Shown: in pieces, positions 37,048-48,944 of the stretch
Layout of the letters: the number at the start of each line of letters is the position of its first letter
Numbering within the stretch: the first letter of the stretch is position 1
Origin: Laguncularia racemosa
Taxonomy: Eukaryota; Streptophyta; Magnoliopsida; Myrtales; Combretaceae
Assembly (NCBI GenBank): GCA_037954665.1
Contig: JBBMOL010000066.1
Span: 930,001-994,000 of the forward strand
Reading direction: 5' to 3'
DNA: 64,000 nt
Program-made: the position numbers and the translations under genes
Notes under the pieces: model-generated
The model's database searches: none
What the model was told of the DNA's origin: nothing
What the model saw: only the letters and a program-made list of their open reading frames with translations

Positions 37048-37470
37048 TGATGGAAGGGATACAAGATGTGATCCTACAGTCGGAAGCACGGTTTCTGCGC
37101 ACGGCCTGAAGCACGACCGTGTCTCGAGCAGGGGTATCGAACAGCTAATCGTCATAGAGTCCAACACGGCTTGAAGCACGGCCGTGTCTCGACCAGGGGT
37201 ATCGAACAGCAAATCGTCACAAAGTCCAACACGGTCTGAAGCACGACCGTGCCTTCGACCGTGTATGCGTAAATTCGCCTTTTTCTTTTGATATTTTAAG
37301 GAGAGTATATAAACCTTTTTGTAGTCATGTTAGGGTTACGTCTTACTTTATATTTGAAATACATTTTGCGAGAGACTTTTCTCCTTTAATGGGTTGTGCG
37401 CAACCATTGTGTGTGTGAGATTCATTCGTTGAGTGATTCTCTAAGTTTTCTACGCTAACTCGCTGCGTCA
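37048..37470 (+). repeat. 5' LTR with TATA box and internal 65-bp tandem repeats
   Basis: TG...CA termini, TATA box TATATAAA at 37306-37313 after the tandem repeats, and a PBS two bases past the end. Partner of 42046-42467. Confidence 0.95.
37100..37262. repeat. 65-bp tandem repeat with CACGGCCGTG-type palindromes in U3
   Basis: Units start at 37100, 37165 and 37230 (the third is partial). Each opens with CACGGYCTGAAGCACGRCCGTG, whose arms CACGG and CCGTG are inverted repeats. The same array is present in the 3' LTR from about 42098. It lies just upstream of the TATA box, where enhancer repeats of LTRs usually sit. A regulatory role is inferred. Confidence 0.85.
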
Positions 37471-37471
37471 G

Positions 37472-37483
37472 TTGGTATCAGAG
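37472..37483 (+). other. Primer-binding site, initiator-Met tRNA
   Basis: TTGGTATCAGAG matches the classic plant iMet PBS exactly and lies one base inside the 5' LTR. Confidence 0.9.
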
Positions 37484-37504
37484 TAAGAAAAATTTCCTGT
37501 GGAG

Positions 37505-40500
37505 ATGTCAGGTGACGGAAGTTTAGGAGGCGGTCACATTCCGGACGTTGCTCGAGATGTGGAAACTCTGCCAACCGAAGTGCAGGCTCAAAGGGTAGTG
37601 TTGGATACCATGGATCAGAGACTCCGACGCTTCGAACAGCGTTTTGATGATCTGGTGGAGCGTTTCGACGCAATGGGAACCAATACAAACAGGGATAGAG
37701 ACGTTAGGGGAGTATGACCCGGGGCAAACCCTGCTCTTGGCGTTTCGATCAACAGACCTATCGCTGCGAATCGAAGAGTCCAAGCGTATGATGTGGATTC
37801 TGAAGAGAAAGATGATTGGTTGGCCGGAAACCCGCAACCACAGCGGAGAGGATACGGCAGGGGTGGTTATGGCCGGAATCATCAGGGCTACGATCAGGGA
37901 GACACCAGTGAATTCAAATTAAAGGTAGATATACCCTCTTTTAACGGTAATTTGAACATCGAGGATTTAATAGATTGGCTGGCAGAGGTAAATCGTTTCT
38001 TTTATTATATGGAAGTGCCGGAGAATCGTAGGGTGAAGTTAGTGGCATGTAGATTGAAAGGAGGGGCTTCGGCCTAGTGGGAGAGGTTACAAAATAGGCG
38101 ATATAGGGAAGGAAAGCAACCGGTGCAGACGTGGTATAGAATGAAGCAATTGATTCAAAGGGATTTCCTACCTCCTAACTACGAACAAATATTGTTCCAA
38201 CAATACCAGAAGTGTAGACAAGGCCCGAGAACAGTGTATGAATATACAGCGGAGTTCATGAGGTTGGCTGAGAGAAATGACCTTAGGGAAAGCGAAGGAC
38301 AGCAGGTGGCTAGATACCTGGATGGACTGAGGCTGCAAATTAAGGAGAAGATAGGGGTTCATGTTTTACGCAACGTCAATGAGGTGAAAAACATGGCCCT
38401 TCGGGCAGAGATGATGTTACAAGAAAAGACCAATAGGTTTGATGGGGGAAACCGAAGGTTTAAGAACGAAGGGTTCAGTACCGTAAGTACGGATAGAGGG
38501 AAGGCTGTCTCGGAAGCTCCAGGCGGAATCAATGAAAAGAGAGAGGAAAGAGGAGCAAGTAGGAGACCAATGGAAAATAGGGAAGCACCTAAACAAAACA
38601 ATCCCCATGCTAAACCAGTTATGGGAAAGTGCTATAGGTGTAACCAACCGGGTCATCGTTCCAATGAGTGCCCCAGTAGGAGACCAATCAACGTTATTGA
38701 TAGAGAGGAGAATGATGAGGTGTGCTGTGAACCGGATGGAGGGGATAAGTTTTATGGTGATGATGGTTATGGAGATGATGAGGAAACGTATGTCATTAGG
38801 AAGTTGATGTTGGCACCGAAGTGTGATGAGAAGTCCCAAAGACATCAGTTGTTCCGCACTAGATGTACTGTTGATGGTAGAGTGTTTGATTTGATAGTGG
38901 ATAGTGGGAGTTGTGAGAATATCATTGGTAGGGAAACAGTGAGAGTATTGAATTTGACGGTTGAAAAACACCCGAATCCATATACCATTGGATAGATTAA
39001 AGCGGCTGAAAAAATAGAAGTCATCGAGCGATGTAGAGTACCTTTCTCTATAGGGAAGTATAGAGATGAGGTCTATTGTGATGTCGTGGACATGGATGCA
39101 TGCTACCTTCTGTTTGGGAGGCCTTGGCAATTTGATGTTGATGCTAAACACGAAGGAAGGGATAATGTTTACCGATTAGAGAAGGATGGGGTAAAGTTCA
39201 CCCTTCTACCTCTCAAAGCATCACACCGCCTTAAAACTTCTAAAACGGAAAGGTGTTCTTTCCTCACTATCACCCAATCTGAGAGGGAGATGGAGGAAGC
39301 AATCAAGGAGACGCATACAGTCCATGCATTAGTTGTCCGACAGGTGATGACCGTGGAGGAAGATCAAAGTAGTGATCAAGAGTTGCCTGACAGTGTGAAG
39401 GCGCTACTGGAGGAGTTTAGGGAAATAACGTCTGAGGAGCTACCCGATGGATTACCTCCCATGAGGGATATCCAACATCATATTGATTTGATTCCAGGAG
39501 CTAGCCTACCTAATCTTCCACATTATAGGATGAGCCTAAAGGAGACAGAAATATTGCAGGGAAAGGTGCAAGAACTACTCCAAAAGGGATTCATTAGGGA
39601 GAGCATGAGCCCTTGTGTAGTGCCCGCCTTGCTAACCCCAAAGAAAGATGGTAGTTGGCGCATGTGTGTTGACAACAGAGCAATCAACAAAATTACCATT
39701 AGCTATAAATTCCCAATACCAAGGTTGGAAGGCATGCTAGATTGCTTGAGTGGGGCCAAATTCTTTTCCAAGATTGATCTGAGAAGTGGTTACCATCAGA
39801 TTCGGATCCGACTAGAAGATGAGTGGAAGACGGCCTTTAAAACTAAAGAAGGCCTATATGAATGGATGGTCATGCCTTTTGGTCTCAGTAACACCCCAAG
39901 CACCTTCATGCGTATTATGAATCAGACACTTAAACCTTTTTCTGCTCGGTTTGTCGTAGTTTACTTCGACGATATCTTGATCTATAGCAAAACTGCGAAG
40001 GAACACATCGATCATGTGAGGGAAGTGTTGAATGTTCTGAGGGAGAATAAGCTCTTTGTGAATCTAAAGAAATGTGTATTCCTCTCTAGGAGGTTGTTGT
40101 TTTTGGGTTTTGTCGTTAGTGGTGATGGAATTACTGTGGATGATGAGAAGGTAAAAGCTATCAGGGAATGGCCCATTCCTAACACCGTAAGTGCTTTGAG
40201 GAGTTTCCTGGGATTAGCAAGTTTCTATAGAAGGTTTATTCGTCACTTCAGCACCCTTGCTGCACCTATGACTGAGTGCCTGAAGAAAGGGAGGTTCCAG
40301 TGGAGTGATGAAGCTGAAAGTAGTTTTGGGCTGTTAAAAGAAAAGTTGTGCAATGCACCAGTTCTTGCATTACCTGACTTCGATAAGTTGTTTGAAGTCA
40401 ATTGTGATGCAAGTGGGGTTGGAATAGGAGCGGTACTATCTCAGGAAAGGAAGCCCATTGCCTTCTTCAGTGAGAAGTTATGCAAGTCTAGGCGAAATTG

Positions 40501-42172
40501 GTCCACTTATGACAAAGAATTTTACTCAGTGGTGTGTGCTTTGAGGACCTGGGAACATTACCTAGTGGGCAAGGAATTCGTGTTATACTCCGACTGTGAT
40601 GCTCTTAAGCACTTGAATAATTAGACTAGGATTAGTAAGGACATGCATGCACGGTGGATTCAATTCTTACAGAAGTTCCCGTTTAAACTTAAACATAAAT
40701 CGGGAGTCTACAACAAAGTCGCAGATGCTTTGAGTAGGCGAGCCAGTTTATTGGTGACACTTCACACTGAAGTGGTGGGATTTGAGCATATGAAAGATCT
40801 TTACGCAACTAACAATGATTTTAAGGATGTGTGGGTGTTTTGTCGGGACAAACAGCCTAACAGTGATTTCCATATTTACGATGGGTTCCTCATGAAAGGA
40901 AATCATCTTTGTATTCCAGAGTCTTCTCTGAGGGAGAAGCTGATCCGTGATTTGCATGGTGGTGGATTGGCAGGTCATCTGGGCAAAGACAAGACCATTG
41001 CAGCAGTCAATACTAGATACTACTGGCCACACTAAAGGCGTGATGTTGGGAAGATTGTGCAACGGTGTTATATATGCCAGACCTCTAAGGGTCAGGCCCA
41101 AAACACGGGCCTCTACACGCCACTCCCCGTTCCTGAGAACATCTGGGAGGATTTGTCCATGGACTTTGTCTTGGGATTGCCCCGTACCCAATGGGGCGTT
41201 GACTTCATTTTTGTTGTGGTGGACAGGTTCTCCAAGATGGCCCATTTTATCCCATGTCGGAAAGTCGCTGATGCTCAGGTCATTGCCAAATTATTCTTCA
41301 AGGAAGTGGTACGCCTTCATGGGGTACCTAAAACTATCACTTCCGACAGGGACAACAAATTCTTGAGCCACTTTTGGCGAACTTTATGGCAACTGTTTGA
41401 TTCCTCCTTGAACTATAGCAGCACCGCCCACCCACAAACAGATGGTTAGACTGAGGCAACAAATCGAACTTTGGGCAATTTAATTAGGAGTATCTGTGGT
41501 GAGAAACCCAAGCAATGGGATTTGGCATTGGCTTAGGCAGAGTTTGCTTATAACAGTGCCGTTCATAGGACTACAGGCAAGTCTCCATTCTCTATTGTCT
41601 ATACCAATACTCCTAACCATGCTGTGGATTTGATCAAGCTTCCAAGGGATACGACATCTCACACAGCAGCAAAGAACCTAGCGGATAGTTGGTAGAACGT
41701 TGCAACTGAGGTGCGGGCGAAAATTGAACAATCTAATACTAAGTACAAAGCTGCCGTTGACAAGCATCGCAGGCGACAAGTGTTTTCAGTGGGTGATCAT
41801 GTGATGGTATTCTTACGCAAGGAACGATTTCCTGTTGGAAAATACAGCAAGCTTCAACCTAAAAAGTATGGTCTGTATAAGATCGTGCAGACAATCAATG
41901 ATAATGCTTATATGGTTGATTTACCAAACACCATGGGCATTTCAAAGACATTCAATGTCGCTGATATCTTTCCTTTTTTCCCTGACGATGTGGCGTTATA
42001 TCCTACAGAGAACTCGGGGTCGAGTTCTTCTCTGGTGGGAGAGAATGATGGAGGGGATACAAGATGCGATCCTACGGTCGAAAGCACGGTTTCTGCGTAC
42101 GGTTTGAAGTACGGCCGTGTCTCGAGCAGGGGTATCGAACAGCTAATCGTCATAGAGTCCAACACGGCCTAA
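37505..42172 (+). pseudogene. gag-pol polyprotein in one frame, broken by eight stops
   Basis: Start ATG at 37505 (MSGDGSLGGG). Domains follow in order. The gag core is at 37920-38400, with KLVACRLKGGASA and NEVKNMALRAE. The zinc knuckle CYRCNQPGHRSNEC is near 38632. The protease has VDSGSCENIIG near 38896 and LLFGRPWQFD near 39107. RT has MCVDNRAINKI, KIDLRSGYHQIRI and an intact YFDD at 39962-39973. RNase H starts VNCDASGVGIGAVL near 40398. The integrase HHCC zinc finger is near 40970-41090, and its core has MDFVLGLP, SDRDNKF and a Glu in TEATN. A GPY/F-like KYGLYKIV follows. Stops fall at 37715, 38075, 38993, 40622, 41033, 41447, 41534 and 41693. All coding segments share the same frame. 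The frame closes at 42172, 127 bp inside the 3' LTR. The 41447 stop splits the integrase core. Confidence 0.9.
42033..42045 (+). other. Polypurine tract
   Basis: TGGTGGGAGAGAA directly precedes the 3' LTR at 42046, the position from which plus-strand DNA synthesis is primed. Confidence 0.8.
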
Positions 42173-42467
42173 AGCACGGCTGTGTCTCGACCAGAGGTAT
42201 CGAATAGCAAATCGTCACAGAGTCCAACACGGTCTGAAGCACGGTCGTGCCTTCGACCGTGTACACGTAGATTCACCTTTTTTTTTGATATTTTAAGGAG
42301 AGTATATAAACATTTTTGTAGTCATGTTAGGGTTACATCTTATTTTATATTTGAAATACATTTTGCGAGAGGCTTCTCTCCTTTAACGGGTTGTGCGCAA
42401 CCATTGTGTGTGTGAGATTCATTCGTTGAGTGATTCTCTAAGTTTTCTACGCTAACTCGCTGCGTCA
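42046..42467 (+). repeat. 3' LTR of the 37-42 kb element
   Basis: Near-identical partner of 37048-37470. It is followed directly by GTACA, the right copy of the target duplication. Confidence 0.95.
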
Positions 42468-42472
42468 GTACA

Positions 42473-44200
42473 GAAAAAAAAAAAACTTTGGATTGTCTCA
42501 TTCTTATTTTATTATATGCAAAATGTTCCTAGCATACTTATTAATAGGTTTGATTGGAACTCTACGTTTTTATATTTATTTATTTTTTTATATAAAGTGT
42601 ATAATTAATATTTAATAAATAATAACTTTTTATTTTAAATACAAACAAGTATTTGGAATTATCCGTTAATACATTCCTCTCTCTGAATTCCCATCTATGG
42701 CCTGTTGTTTTCCTGTTTAAAACAGTATGTGCAGCCGAAATGCCAAGCATCTTTTCAGTATTCTATTCTAAATATATGATATACCCATTAATCATTGATT
42801 AAGTATGCTATTATTTACTTTATACAAAGTTTCTATCGCATGGATTAGTAAGAATATAATAACAATATCATATCATTAAAGTACTAACAACAATCTGTTA
42901 TGTATGTTCTCACTTCTCAATGAGCTGACTCACATCGCTGTGCATAAAAATCCAGTGAATTTTATTTACCAGTGTTAGTACTTCCTGACTCCTTGGACCA
43001 ATATAATAATAGCGCGATGGTCAAATTCAATTTAGGTGGATGTCCACATGTCGTGCCCCATATGATTAATTATTAATGATAATGTTATCTATTAAATTAA
43101 TTAGTTAAATTACATAAGACTTTAAAAATAAATAAATATAGTTAACCTATTGGATCAAGCGCTTTGCAATTTACCAAAAATTATAATCAATGATGATATA
43201 CAACTTAAATTATTTCAATCAAACAATAGTTCAAACATCACGTTCAATCATGATTTGACTCATCTTAACCTCCGCTAGAAGTAAGATATTGACACCCTCT
43301 TGCCAACAATCTCCCTCTAACATCACCTTGCTAGGAATCGAACCCATAACCTTGGCTTCGATAACAATAAAGGCCAAAAAGACTCTAGTTATAATCGAAC
43401 ATGATATTTCAATTGCTATATAATTGAAATAATTTGAGTCTTATATTACTGTCAACCATAACTTGTAATACAGTGGTAAAGAGCTCGATCCAACACAACC
43501 CCTACCTCCAGCTATGGTGGTTGGCAATCCTCCATCTAGTGCGGTTGAGACCATCATCAAAATAACTTAATATCTAGTTAAACACAATTTGTCACTATGG
43601 AGTAACAAAATGAAAAAACAAAAGGAAAATATCTCCACTTCACTTGTTGGGTCAGGAGATGTGCAAGATCCATCCTTTTTTTTTTCTCCTTTTCTTTATA
43701 GGAACTTTTTAGTGTAAGGCAAAAATCCACCATCTTAGTTGAGTTGCATAATCGACTTAATAAGGTTGGTACCTACTACTTAGATGGATTGCACAACCTA
43801 CTTTTCATGGTGGTGGTTCCAACCACCCTAAAAGGGATTAGTTTCCATTTAACTTTAAGGACGGATCATGAGACATAGAGGTGGTGGCTAGCAACCAATC
43901 CTCCTAAAGTGGCCAACTTGACCACGACAACTTTAGTTAGGGCTTGTGATAAGAGTATGGAATTAAGACCAAAGGGCTAGGATTAAATAATCAAATCAAG
44001 TCTCAATCATATACCTCTTTAGCATGTTTAGAAGTTGAAAATCTTCAATTATGTTGATTACACATGAATTAGGGTGACCAAGTAAAGCTAAAAGAACACT
44101 ACTTATAGTCTAAACATTCCCTGTTCATGTTAACCAATGCAACATCTTTCAAACCTAGCATCATCCTTGGAAAATCAACAATAGTAGCAGCAAACCACTC
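42473..44200. other. Intergenic DNA, no gene recognised
   Basis: AT-rich. On the minus strand at 43325-43370 there is an AAGCCAAGGTTATGGGTTCGATTCC string resembling the PBS/T-arm region left by some LTR elements, but no LTR pair was found. Nothing else can be supported. Confidence 0.4.
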
Positions 44201-44640
44201 ATGGCTACTTGGTCTAAACCACCAGCAGGTGCTTTGAAACTCAACATGGATGCGTCTTTCTTAAATGGAGTTGTAATAAGTGGAGGTTCAATTCAAGATG
44301 AAATAGGTTACACTGTTTTTGCATTTAGTTGCTTGCTATTTGCAAGCAACATAGCACAAGCAGAGTTGATGACAATAGAACACGAATTGCTTCTTTACCA
44401 ATGCTACAAGCACTATCACTTGCAAATTGAAGTGGATTCAATGACGACAGTAAAGTAGCTCAAAGATGATGTGGACTTCCCATGGTATATATTCTATAAT
44501 GTTCATAATACAAAAGCACAAATGCAGAGTCTAGAAGCTTCAATTACGCACATATATAGAGAGGCAAATAAGGCAACAAACTATCTAGCCAACAAAGAGA
44601 GAGCAATCAACACCATTTTTGTGATTGCTAATTTTTTTTC
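44201..44640 (+). pseudogene. RNase H-like (RVT_3) remnant, LINE-derived
   Basis: An 85-codon open frame starts MATWSKPPAGALKLNMDASF. After a TAG at 44456 the same frame continues to PWYIFYNVHNTKAQMQSLEASI and HIYREANKATNYLA. This is the complete motif order of the RVT_3 RNase H domain: W-KPP-G--KLN-D, QAEL, VDS and YREAN--AD-LA. The first Asp, the Glu and the third Asp are kept, but the final Asp of the AD pair is replaced (ATNYLA). An A-rich run follows at 44752-44768, compatible with a LINE 3' end. Whether it belonged to a LINE or to a host RNase H-like gene cannot be decided here. The stop and lost residue suggest it is dead. Confidence 0.65.
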
Positions 44641-44769
44641 CATCTAGATGCTTACTGTAGAAGATTAATTCTTTTAGATCAAAAAGAAGTTCCTTGTATT
44701 AAAACTTGATGTAACAATTTATTTCATAAATAAAAGATCCTTCATTTTGTGTTAAAAAAAATAAAAAAG

Positions 44770-45861
44770 CTAGAGGAACATGGAAGACCAACTAGGGAAC
44801 CCATCAATGACTAACTAGAAACCCATAAGAAGTTGACTACCCCATGCTTTATGAATCAAATCTCTTGAGGAATGTATCAAGAGAGAATTCTTATTTTAGT
44901 TGCCAATTTTACATAATTTCCTAGTTTTTGTAGTTTCCCCTTTTTCTAGATTTTTTAAACATTTGTTTTCAAAGTTTATTAGTTCAATTTCTATTTTTAA
45001 TGGTTTCCCTATATACTTATTTTCTAGTTTATTAGCATTTATTATGCTTATGAATAGCAATAAATAAATTATAGCACATTCACTTCACTATAATAGTAAT
45101 TCTATCTCACCTTATTTCTTATGAAATTACTATTATAACATTCAATTGTATTTTATCCCATTAGGAATTCAATAAAAAAATTTCTATTACCAAAAAAACT
45201 AAATACTAATTCTTTAATTTCGCCAAATGACAGACTTTACTTTCCATAGTCAAAATCATCTATCATCAAAACAAATCCTAACTCACCATGTTCTCCTCAC
45301 CTCTCTCTCTCTCTCGTTAAGTCTATTGAAAATTGTGATTTCCATCGCTAGTCCCCACCATCCCCTTTCTCCCTCTCTCTCCCTTCATCCAATCACTACT
45401 CACCATCATCTCTCTCTCAAGTTTGTCGTCTGCTCCCAATCTCATAAGTACTTGTTATTGATTGACAGTTTCATAGAGATTAGGAGCATGGCATGTCCGG
45501 TGTGCAATGGTTTTTCTGATGTTCATATTGAAAATGAACAATGGATATAAGAAAACTGTTTACATTCTTTTTGGAAGAAAATGTTTTACTAATTTTTAAT
45601 TCAATATGTCCTTTTGATTGAAGCTAGTTACTATACTTTGATTGAAGCTAGTTACTATACTTTTCTTTGCATAAATATGGAAAGTATATACGCTCCTGCA
45701 GATTTGCACATTTGGAATAGAAATGTTATTATCTACATGTTAGATTCTAACGTTTATTGTTATTTCCTTTGGTTTTTTTTTTTTTTTTTTTTACAGTAGT
45801 GGATATCCCCAATCCTTCAAGCTTTTTATTGTATGGATATCATATTATAGTATATATTTTA
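44770..45861. other. Intergenic DNA with a CT-rich stretch
   Basis: At 45227-45550 a 107-codon open frame is built mostly from CT/CAC-rich sequence (Ser, Leu and His runs). It could be a 5' leader-like relic, but no domain is recognised. The 24-bp tandem pair at 45616 is listed separately. Confidence 0.35.
45616..45663. repeat. 24-bp perfect tandem duplication
   Basis: GATTGAAGCTAGTTACTATA plus four bases is repeated twice without a mismatch, starting at 45616 and 45640. Confidence 0.9.
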
Positions 45862-46345
45862 GGAAGCTTTTATCTTTTTGATATTTTATTTTTTTATGGT
45901 ATCACTAATATATGTATTTATATAATTTCCTTTATCAAATCGTATCATATCGTATTGTTTTAGAAACTATTGTCTTTTTTATATTCCACCTTTTTATGGT
46001 TTTATTAACGTATTTTTATAATTGTTAATCAAATCTTATAATAATATATAATTTCCAGAGATTTTACCTTTTTTATATCCTACCTTTTATGGTACCATTA
46101 ATGTGTTTTCATAATTTTTTATCAAATCATATCATATTGTAATATATAGTTTCTAAAGCTCTTACCATTTTTTTTTATACTCCACCTTTTATGGTATATT
46201 AATCTATTTTCATAATTTTTTGTTAAATTATATTATAATGTATAATTTCTAAAACTCTTTTTTTTTATTCTACATTTTTATGGTATATTAATATATTCCA
46301 TAATTTTTTGTCAAATTTAAAATAGTTTTAGAAGCTCTTGCCTTT
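45862..46345. repeat. Degenerate minisatellite, about five units of 89-102 bp
   Basis: A TTTTATGGT landmark recurs with ATGGT ending at 45900, 46000, 46093, 46195 and 46284. Between landmarks, each unit holds a CATAATTTTTTNTCAAAT-like stretch, a GTATAATTTC-like stretch and a RAAGCTCTTNCC-like stretch. A sixth partial unit follows at 46329. Units are AT-rich and diverged by substitutions and small indels. Confidence 0.75.
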
Positions 46346-47125
46346 TACATTTCGTGGAAACAAATTATTATTATTTTAGCCAACTACTTTATAGCTGAAG
46401 GATGGGAGAATTGAATCCGATCCATTCCATTGGAAGACCAATATTCATACTACTAGGCTATAAGAGCTTTGGCATAGAAACAAATTATTTTAAATTACTT
46501 ATTCTACTAAAACAAATTCACTACAAAATAATTTTGGTTAGTTATTATAGACTTAACATAAAACATGACTTTAAAGTTTTACGATATTTGATTTTTTATT
46601 ATACATTTGTAAATACTAATTTAACTTTATTCATTTTTCTTTACTTAGATGATATACTAAAATAGGAATAATCAATATTTCATTGGTTAATATGTTTTGC
46701 AATAATACATAAAAATATAAAATTACAATTACATTTGTTGTTTTAAAAAAAAAAGAAAATTACAACTATAATTCAAACTTATTGTTCCATCATAATATTT
46801 AGTTTTTTTTTTTCATCCATATATTGCATGAGCTCTTTAATTAGTTTGTTTAATAAGTGAAAATCTTCTAAAGTTATAGGTGGAGCCAATTCTTTTTGTT
46901 ACTCTATACAACTACTCCTTGCTTAATTTTAAATCTGCTCACCTTTACTTGAGTTTATTAACAACAAGGACATTAGAAAATTAACGTAAAATTATGTAAT
47001 GGTACTTGAATTAGCAATTACTAATACAAGCATTTGAATATGTTCAATATACCACTAATTAGCTCATTTGTGTTTGGATGGATTCCTTTGGTTTGTCTTT
47101 CCCTATTAGACTCCATTTGCATAAA
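46346..47125. other. AT-rich intergenic DNA, nothing recognised
   Basis: No domain-bearing frame. The region ends at ATATG (47126-47130), the left target duplication of the Athila-like element. Confidence 0.45.
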
Positions 47126-47130
47126 ATATG

Positions 47131-48431
47131 TGATGTGCGTTTACCGATCGTATCAAATTCTAAATTTATAAACCTAATTAAATCTACTATCTGAGCTAAG
47201 CAAGTGTACTTATCTACTGTAGTATAGATTTTAGGGTGTCATTTATAGGGATCTTGAAAGTACTAATATTACCGTTTTTCTACTACTAAGTCTAAATTTT
47301 GAAGTAAGATTTATGATTCAAATAGTAAATGACTAATTTAGCAACCTTAAGATCAATTATATATACTTTCAAAAGATAAATTCAATCACAAGACATACCC
47401 CTTACCTTGATCTACCATAAACCTTAAAATTCCTATAATAATGGATTGATTAATGAATTATTCATGCTTTGCACTATAAGATCTCATCAATTAAATCAAT
47501 TACTCCCTCGAGTCAATTAATTCTAAACCATGTGAGATAGTGGAGACCTCTCCCTCACCAATGCCACATAAGATTGCATAAAGTTCAGGATCCTTATGAT
47601 AAGAATTAAATTCTTATAGCAGAAAAATGAGATTTCCCCACCTCTAGGTGAAATGTGCAATTTCTCTATTATTGAATATCTATCTTATTATATGAAACTT
47701 CTTTCCAACTAATAAAAATCAAACATGTAATTAATATGTGCATAAATCAACCACATGACAATGAAATCACATGAATAGATACAAAAATATGAAATTTTCA
47801 TTAGTCAAATAGCAATTCAATTCACACGATTTATGGTTTCACAAAGTATAAGGCATGAGAAATTTACTCATCCATGGAGTTTACAATAAGCATAAAAGAT
47901 CTAGAGAAGATAAAAGAATTCATGATATAGAGATAAAACCCTTGTAATTGATATCTTGTGATCTCTAATGATGTGCATACAATTTCTCCCTTGAAGCTCT
48001 TCGTATTTTCACTCCTAAGATTTTGAACTCTACCACCATTTTCACCTTATTACCCTAATATGAAACAATGATGCTATTTATAAATTTTTAATATTTGTAG
48101 ATCAACAAGGTCATGCTTGAGGCGAGGTTGAAAAACAAAGTCTAGCTGCTTTCGCTTCTAATGCTTGCTATGGTCAACTCTACTATTCAATATGGCCATG
48201 CTGAGTGTAGGGGTTGAAAAAGAAATTTTTTTTCATTTGCAAAATTGCTCCAAACTTATTTAATTTGCATTAATTTCCCTTTAATCATCATGAAATATTC
48301 CAAATGATCCCTTTAAACCCTGAAATGAATTTTTCATAAAATAAGTATCATTTTCATTAATAAACTACAAGAAATACACAACAAATGTGTCTAAATAAGC
48401 ATAAGTAATAAGGGTCTTTTAACACTTATCA
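47131..48431 (-). repeat. 3' LTR of the Athila-like element
   Basis: Plus-strand ends TGATGTGCG and ACACTTATCA. It matches 58447-59758 along its whole length with visible divergence. Confidence 0.9.
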
Positions 48432-48450
48432 AACTTCCCCACACTTAACC
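48432..48450 (-). other. Polypurine tract of the Athila-like element
   Basis: Minus strand reads GGTTAAGTGTGGGGAAGTT immediately before the 3' LTR, a typical Athila/Tat-type PPT. Confidence 0.75.
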
Positions 48451-48944
48451 ATTTGCTTGTCCATAAGCAAACAAAATAAGGACAAAAGATTTGTCATTAA
48501 TTATACTCATAAGAAAATATCAAATCAAGCATAGCATTTTTCGTTTCAATCAACCTAAAGTAACTTATTACTGCCTATCGCTCAACTTACTATATTTGTA
48601 CTTATACTTAGCATACTATAGTAAATTTTTTAAGAATAATCCAACTAAGTCAAACTATTAATCTCACCATTTAATAACCACTTCCAAAGTCACAAAGGAA
48701 AGAAAAATTCAAATAAAGAAAAAGTGGCATGATCACATCTCACCACTTACTAGCAAGCATTTAAACCATTCAAACTCTCTAGGCACAATAACCTAAAGTG
48801 AAAGTACATGGCATCCATCATTCCCCCAAATTTTTCTTCTTTTTAAATCTCTTCATTTTTTTTTTTTTTAGCCTTCAAAGGGGAAGGTTTTTTCCTCTAT
48901 CTTTTCTTTTCCTCTAAATAGGGTTTTGGCCCACTTCTTTTCAG
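48451..48944. other. 3' spacer of the Athila-like element
   Basis: Non-coding sequence between the PPT and the nested insertion, with poly-T at 48855-48870 and no recognisable frame. Confidence 0.5.

Larger units (their letters stand above)
37048..42467 (+). mobile_element. Complete-layout Ty3/gypsy gag-pol element with exact TSD
   Basis: The 5.42-kb element has LTRs of 423 and 422 bp beginning TGATGG and ending GCGTCA. They are flanked by a perfect 5-bp duplication GTACA (37043-37047 and 42468-42472). PBS, single-frame gag-pol and PPT are all in place. By eye the LTRs differ at about 28 positions of 422 (about 93 percent identity), nearly all transitions. The coding frame has no net frameshift but eight in-frame stops, so it is not autonomous now. 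No chromodomain was recognised. Gag and integrase C-terminal motifs place it among plant chromovirus-like Ty3 elements, with the exact clade unresolved. Confidence 0.95.

Noticed and set aside
38417..39151. 244-codon minus-strand frame
   Set aside because: It lies opposite the gag-protease coding strand of the 37-42 kb element and has no domain of its own.
37048..42467. Possibility of a CRISPR-like array from the 65-bp repeats
   Set aside because: The repeats are contiguous tandem units inside an LTR without spacers, in a plant genome.
43325..43370. tRNA-like T-arm on the minus strand (GGTTATGGGTTCGATTCC)
   Set aside because: No acceptor stem, D-arm or anticodon arm could be drawn around it. 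It more likely derives from a PBS-proximal retrotransposon sequence.
45227..45550. 107-codon plus-strand frame containing a CPVC motif
   Set aside because: Mostly CT/CAC-rich low complexity. A single C-x2-C pair is not enough to call a zinc-binding protein.
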